From JAGOFO01 sp964522105 (GTDB lineage: Bacteria > Myxococcota_A > UBA9042 > DTJE01), in NCBI GenBank assembly GCA_964522105.1, contig CAZFVA010000003.1:121499-185498 (forward strand): a DNA stretch of 64,000 nt, read 5' to 3'. The notes below the pieces were generated by a model that was given only the letters and a program-made list of their open reading frames with translations, was not told where the DNA came from and did not search any database. Each line of letters begins with the position of its first letter. Position 1 is the first letter of the stretch. Position numbers and translations under genes: made by a program. This document shows, piece by piece, positions 61,477 through 64,000 of the stretch.

Positions 61477-61516
61477 GACTTGATTGATCTAAAACTGCTA
61501 AATCCAGGAGGCTGAA

Positions 61517-62770
61517 ATGGCGACGAAAACTGTGGCGGACATTAATGTTGCGGGCAAGACCGTTCTGATGCGTGTTGATTTCAACGTCCCGTTAAAAGCT
61601 GGCGTTATTACTGATGATAATCGTATTGTTCAGGCCCTGCCCAGCATCAAACAGGTCGTTGAACAGGGCGGAAAGCTGGTCCTTATGAGCCATCTGGGCA
61701 GACCTTCCGGAAACGGATTTGAGGCTGCATATTCCTTGAAGCCTGCGGCTGACAAGCTGGCTGAATTGATCGGTCGGCCGGTCGTTCTTGGACCTGGCTC
61801 GGTCGTCGGTCCCGAAACAGACAAACTGGTCGCCGGCATGAAGCCGGGTGACGTAGTACTTCTTGAAAACGTTCGCTTTATTGCTGGCGAGACGATGCCG
61901 GACAACGCGAAGGAAAATCCGGACGGCAAGTTGACGGCCGCGCAGCAGAAAGAGCTTGATGATTTTGTCGAGGCTCTTGGTCGTCTGGGCGATGTTTATG
62001 TTAACGACGCGTTCGGCACCTGCCATCGCAAGCATGCTTCGATGTATGGCGCCGCAAAGTTCGTGCAGGGCAAGGGCGGTCCAGCCGTTGCCGGTTTCCT
62101 GGTTGAAAAGGAGATCCGCTACCTGCACGAGGCTGTTGCCAACCCGAAGCGTCCGTTCGTGGCCGTTATGGGTGGCGCGAAGGTTTCAGACAAGATCAAG
62201 TTGATTTCGACCCTGCTTGGCAAGGTTGACCGCATTCTTATCGGCGGCGCCATGGCTTACACGCTGCTGAAGGCAAAAGGCGTCGAGGTCGGGGCCAGTC
62301 TGGTTGAAGAAGATCAGGTCGCCGAGATGAAAGGCCTGCTGGAAAAGGCCGGCGACAAGATAATGCTGCCTGTTGACCATGTTGTGACCAATGATTTTGC
62401 CAACGGCGCCCCCGGCGTTTCAGATGGCGTCACGATTGCAGCCGGTCTGATGGGAATGGATATTGGTCCGAAGACGGTGAAGTTGTACGCGGACGAAGTC
62501 AAAAAAGCCGGCACGATCGTCTGGAACGGTCCCATGGGTGTTTTTGAAAGACCTGCGTACGCCAATGGTACCAGGGCTATCGCCGAAGCGGCCGCGGAAG
62601 CTACTGCGGCAGGCGGCGTCAGTGTGATCGGTGGTGGGGATTCGGCGGCGGCCGTCGCTCAGATGGGCCTTGATGACAAGATGACCCATATATCGACAGG
62701 TGGCGGCGCGTCCCTGAAGTATCTGGAAGGCAAGGTGATGCCGCCGATCGAAGTGCTGGATAAGGTCTGA
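61517..62770 (+). CDS. pgk: Phosphoglycerate kinase
   Basis: A 417-residue enzyme with MRVDFNVPL, MSHLGRPSG, VYVNDAFGTCHRKHAS, VAVMGGAKVSDKI, ILIGGAMAYTLLKAKG, VWNGPMGVFE and GGGDSAAAV, all Pgk signatures. Makes ATP from 1,3-bisphosphoglycerate in glycolysis. Longer than the ~390 residues common in bacteria, nearer the eukaryotic-type length. AGGAGG precedes the ATG. It is not next to gapA or tpi in the window. Confidence 0.96.
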   Translation: MATKTVADINVAGKTVLMRVDFNVPLKAGVITDDNRIVQALPSIKQVVEQGGKLVLMSHLGRPSGNGFEAAYSLKPAADKLAELIGRPVVLGPGSVVGPETDKLVAGMKPGDVVLLENVRFIAGETMPDNAKENPDGKLTAAQQKELDDFVEALGRLGDVYVNDAFGTCHRKHASMYGAAKFVQGKGGPAVAGFLVEKEIRYLHEAVANPKRPFVAVMGGAKVSDKIKLISTLLGKVDRILIGGAMAYTLLKAKGVEVGASLVEEDQVAEMKGLLEKAGDKIMLPVDHVVTNDFANGAPGVSDGVTIAAGLMGMDIGPKTVKLYADEVKKAGTIVWNGPMGVFERPAYANGTRAIAEAAAEATAAGGVSVIGGGDSAAAVAQMGLDDKMTHISTGGGASLKYLEGKVMPPIEVLDKV

Positions 62771-62822
62771 TTCACGCCTGCCGCTTTATATCCGGCCGAT
62801 TTCGGCATAGACTTCAGTGGTC

Positions 62823-63416
62823 ATGAGAACAAAAACAAAATTTATTCTTTCCGGTGTGGCGCCTGAACATTTTCCTGTTTCCGAACGTCCCGAAATTGCA
62901 TTCATAGGACGTTCGAATGTCGGGAAGTCCAGTCTTATCAACGCCATGGTCGGCACGAAGACTGCCAGGGTTTCGTCGAAACCGGGTCTGACGACGACTA
63001 TCAACTTTTATGAAGTCGATGTCGCCCGGAACGTGGGGCCTTTTTACGAGATCATGATTGCCGATCTTCCCGGCTACGGCTATGCCAGGGTTTCTAAACG
63101 CGAGTCGGCCGGCTGGTCCAAATTTGTTGATCCGTATCTGGCCGGGCGGGAACAGTTGAAGGCTGTCGTCGTGCTGGTCGATTCAACGATTCAGGGTCAG
63201 GTCAGTGATTTCGAGATGGTTGACTGGCTTAATCGGGCCAACAGACAATTCATTCTTGTCGCAACCAAGTCTGACAAAATCAGTCCCAGCCGTCGGCTGT
63301 CCGAGATCAATAAACTTGGCGATGAATTCGGTGCGAAAATTCTTCCTGTCAGCTCCACAACTGGCGATGGCGTTGAAGATCTGTGGCGGCTTATTCTGTC
63401 CGTATGTAGAAAGTAA
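62823..63416 (+). CDS. engB: Ribosome-assembly GTPase EngB (YihA/YsxC)
   Basis: A 197-residue GTPase: G1 GRSNVGKSS (~29-37), G2 region GLTTTINFYEV, G3 DLPGYGYA, G4 TKSDK. EngB is an essential GTPase for large-ribosomal-subunit assembly. Normal length. ATG 62823 is preferred over GTG 62817. Independent ribosome site weak. Confidence 0.94.
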   Translation: MRTKTKFILSGVAPEHFPVSERPEIAFIGRSNVGKSSLINAMVGTKTARVSSKPGLTTTINFYEVDVARNVGPFYEIMIADLPGYGYARVSKRESAGWSKFVDPYLAGREQLKAVVVLVDSTIQGQVSDFEMVDWLNRANRQFILVATKSDKISPSRRLSEINKLGDEFGAKILPVSSTTGDGVEDLWRLILSVCRK

Positions 63417-63446
63417 TCAAGTTATCAGGCAGATACAGGGTTTGTA

Positions 63447-64000
63447 ATGAAGTATGGAATTCCGGTACTTGATGCTGTCCGGGCCAGCCTGAAAGATTTT
63501 CCGGATTCCCCGGTGTTTGCGCTGCTGCGCCATTCTGAACGCGGCCCTATTGTTGATTCGGTAAGTGCCCTGCTGGTGCCACTGACGCCTGATGGCGAGT
63601 CTGAAGCCGTCGAGATGGGCAGAGCCCTGCCGGTCGGTTACCACCTTGTGCTGGCTTCCAGTCCGGTCGGACGCTGTCTGAAGACAGCAGAACTGATAGC
63701 GGAAGGTTATCGCCAGGTCGGGGGTACGGTCGAGTGGTGCGGCGTATATGAAGACCTGGGCGGTCCGTATGTCGTTGATCCGACAGCGGTCGCGATTCAC
63801 GCTGACGGGATGGGCAAAGGGTTTATGGCCGCCTGGCGTTCCGGCCAGCTTGGCGACCAGGTTATCAAGCCGATGCACGAGGCCTGCTGCAGTCAGTTCG
63901 GGGTCGTGAAGCGTCATGCAGACAGGGCGCGCCCGCGCGAAATTCATATGCTGGTTTCCCACGACTGGAACGTTCTGACGGTGCGGGAACATCTGCTTGG
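63447..64000 (+). CDS. Histidine phosphatase superfamily protein, 3' end missing
   Basis: A frame from ATG 63447 runs off the window after 184 codons without a stop. It carries the phosphatase marks: LLRHSERGP (RHxER, catalytic His), SSPVGRCLKTAELI (second His/Arg region), and LVSHDWNV (second catalytic His). AGGG lies upstream. The C-terminus lies beyond the window. Substrate not predictable. Confidence 0.8.
   Translation, partial: MKYGIPVLDAVRASLKDFPDSPVFALLRHSERGPIVDSVSALLVPLTPDGESEAVEMGRALPVGYHLVLASSPVGRCLKTAELIAEGYRQVGGTVEWCGVYEDLGGPYVVDPTAVAIHADGMGKGFMAAWRSGQLGDQVIKPMHEACCSQFGVVKRHADRARPREIHMLVSHDWNVLTVREHLL

Overview
The window reads as a metagenome-assembled scaffold (two 100-N joins at 1151-1250 and 11340-11439) of moderately GC-rich DNA from a Gram-negative, probably anaerobic bacterium of the Myxococcota / former Deltaproteobacteria type. 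The placement is inference. It rests on many lipoproteins whose lipid-anchor cysteine is followed by an Asp-Val-rich tether, slime-mould-type (CTDC) Cys repeats, a MYXO-CTERM-like tail on a secreted glycosidase, a TatT-like lipoprotein, an rnfCDGEAB operon and a butyrate kinase. No rRNA, tRNA, CRISPR array, intact insertion sequence or recognisable transcription factor was found.

Layout. 2-1063: end of an outer-membrane barrel gene, then a scaffold gap flanked by an exact 55-bp duplication. 1260-7368 (minus): operon of an MMPL/RND exporter, a PhnD-type binding protein, a TatT-like lipoprotein and a GT-C-like membrane protein. 7662-11337: two paralogous surface lipoproteins, then the second gap and an alpha/beta-hydrolase tail. 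11581-17144: a radical SAM/SPASM enzyme whose C-terminal third looks like a secreted lipoprotein with four six-cysteine repeats, convergent with a 1255-residue Cys-rich repeat lipoprotein. 17371-22596: two cobalamin-binding-type radical SAM proteins and a DUF2079-like membrane protein. 22574-33893: two SGNH hydrolases, an Ldh_2 oxidoreductase, TrmJ, DUF2804, and a sugar epimerase / DegT aminotransferase / glycosyltransferase set with a membrane glycosyltransferase.

34212-39742: rnfCDGEAB plus rseC, a ferredoxin:NAD+ ion pump with RseC. 39819-45209: DUF2505, GH18 glycosidase, site-2-type protease, RsmB, and an LPG-synthase-type flippase domain. 45319-52500: two further radical SAM proteins, one with a stretched cluster motif and a cysteine-less second barrel-like half, beside a double-length NitT/TauT-type ABC permease and its ATPase. 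52596-56867: two convergent SUMF1-fold lipoproteins, butyrate kinase and a tiny Cys/Tyr-rich lipoprotein. 57039-64000: TrkA, an RRM protein, a YfcE-type phosphodiesterase containing a terminator-shaped sequence, a lipase-like lipoprotein, Pgk, EngB and a cut-off histidine phosphatase.

How it fits together. Rnf, butyrate kinase and Pgk indicate fermentative or anaerobic energy metabolism. The rest is dominated by cell-surface construction: about nine lipoproteins, several membrane glycosyltransferases and surface-sugar enzymes. Five radical SAM genes in 64 kb is dense. The best candidate for something undescribed is the fused radical SAM / lipoprotein / six-Cys-repeat gene at 11581-13326.
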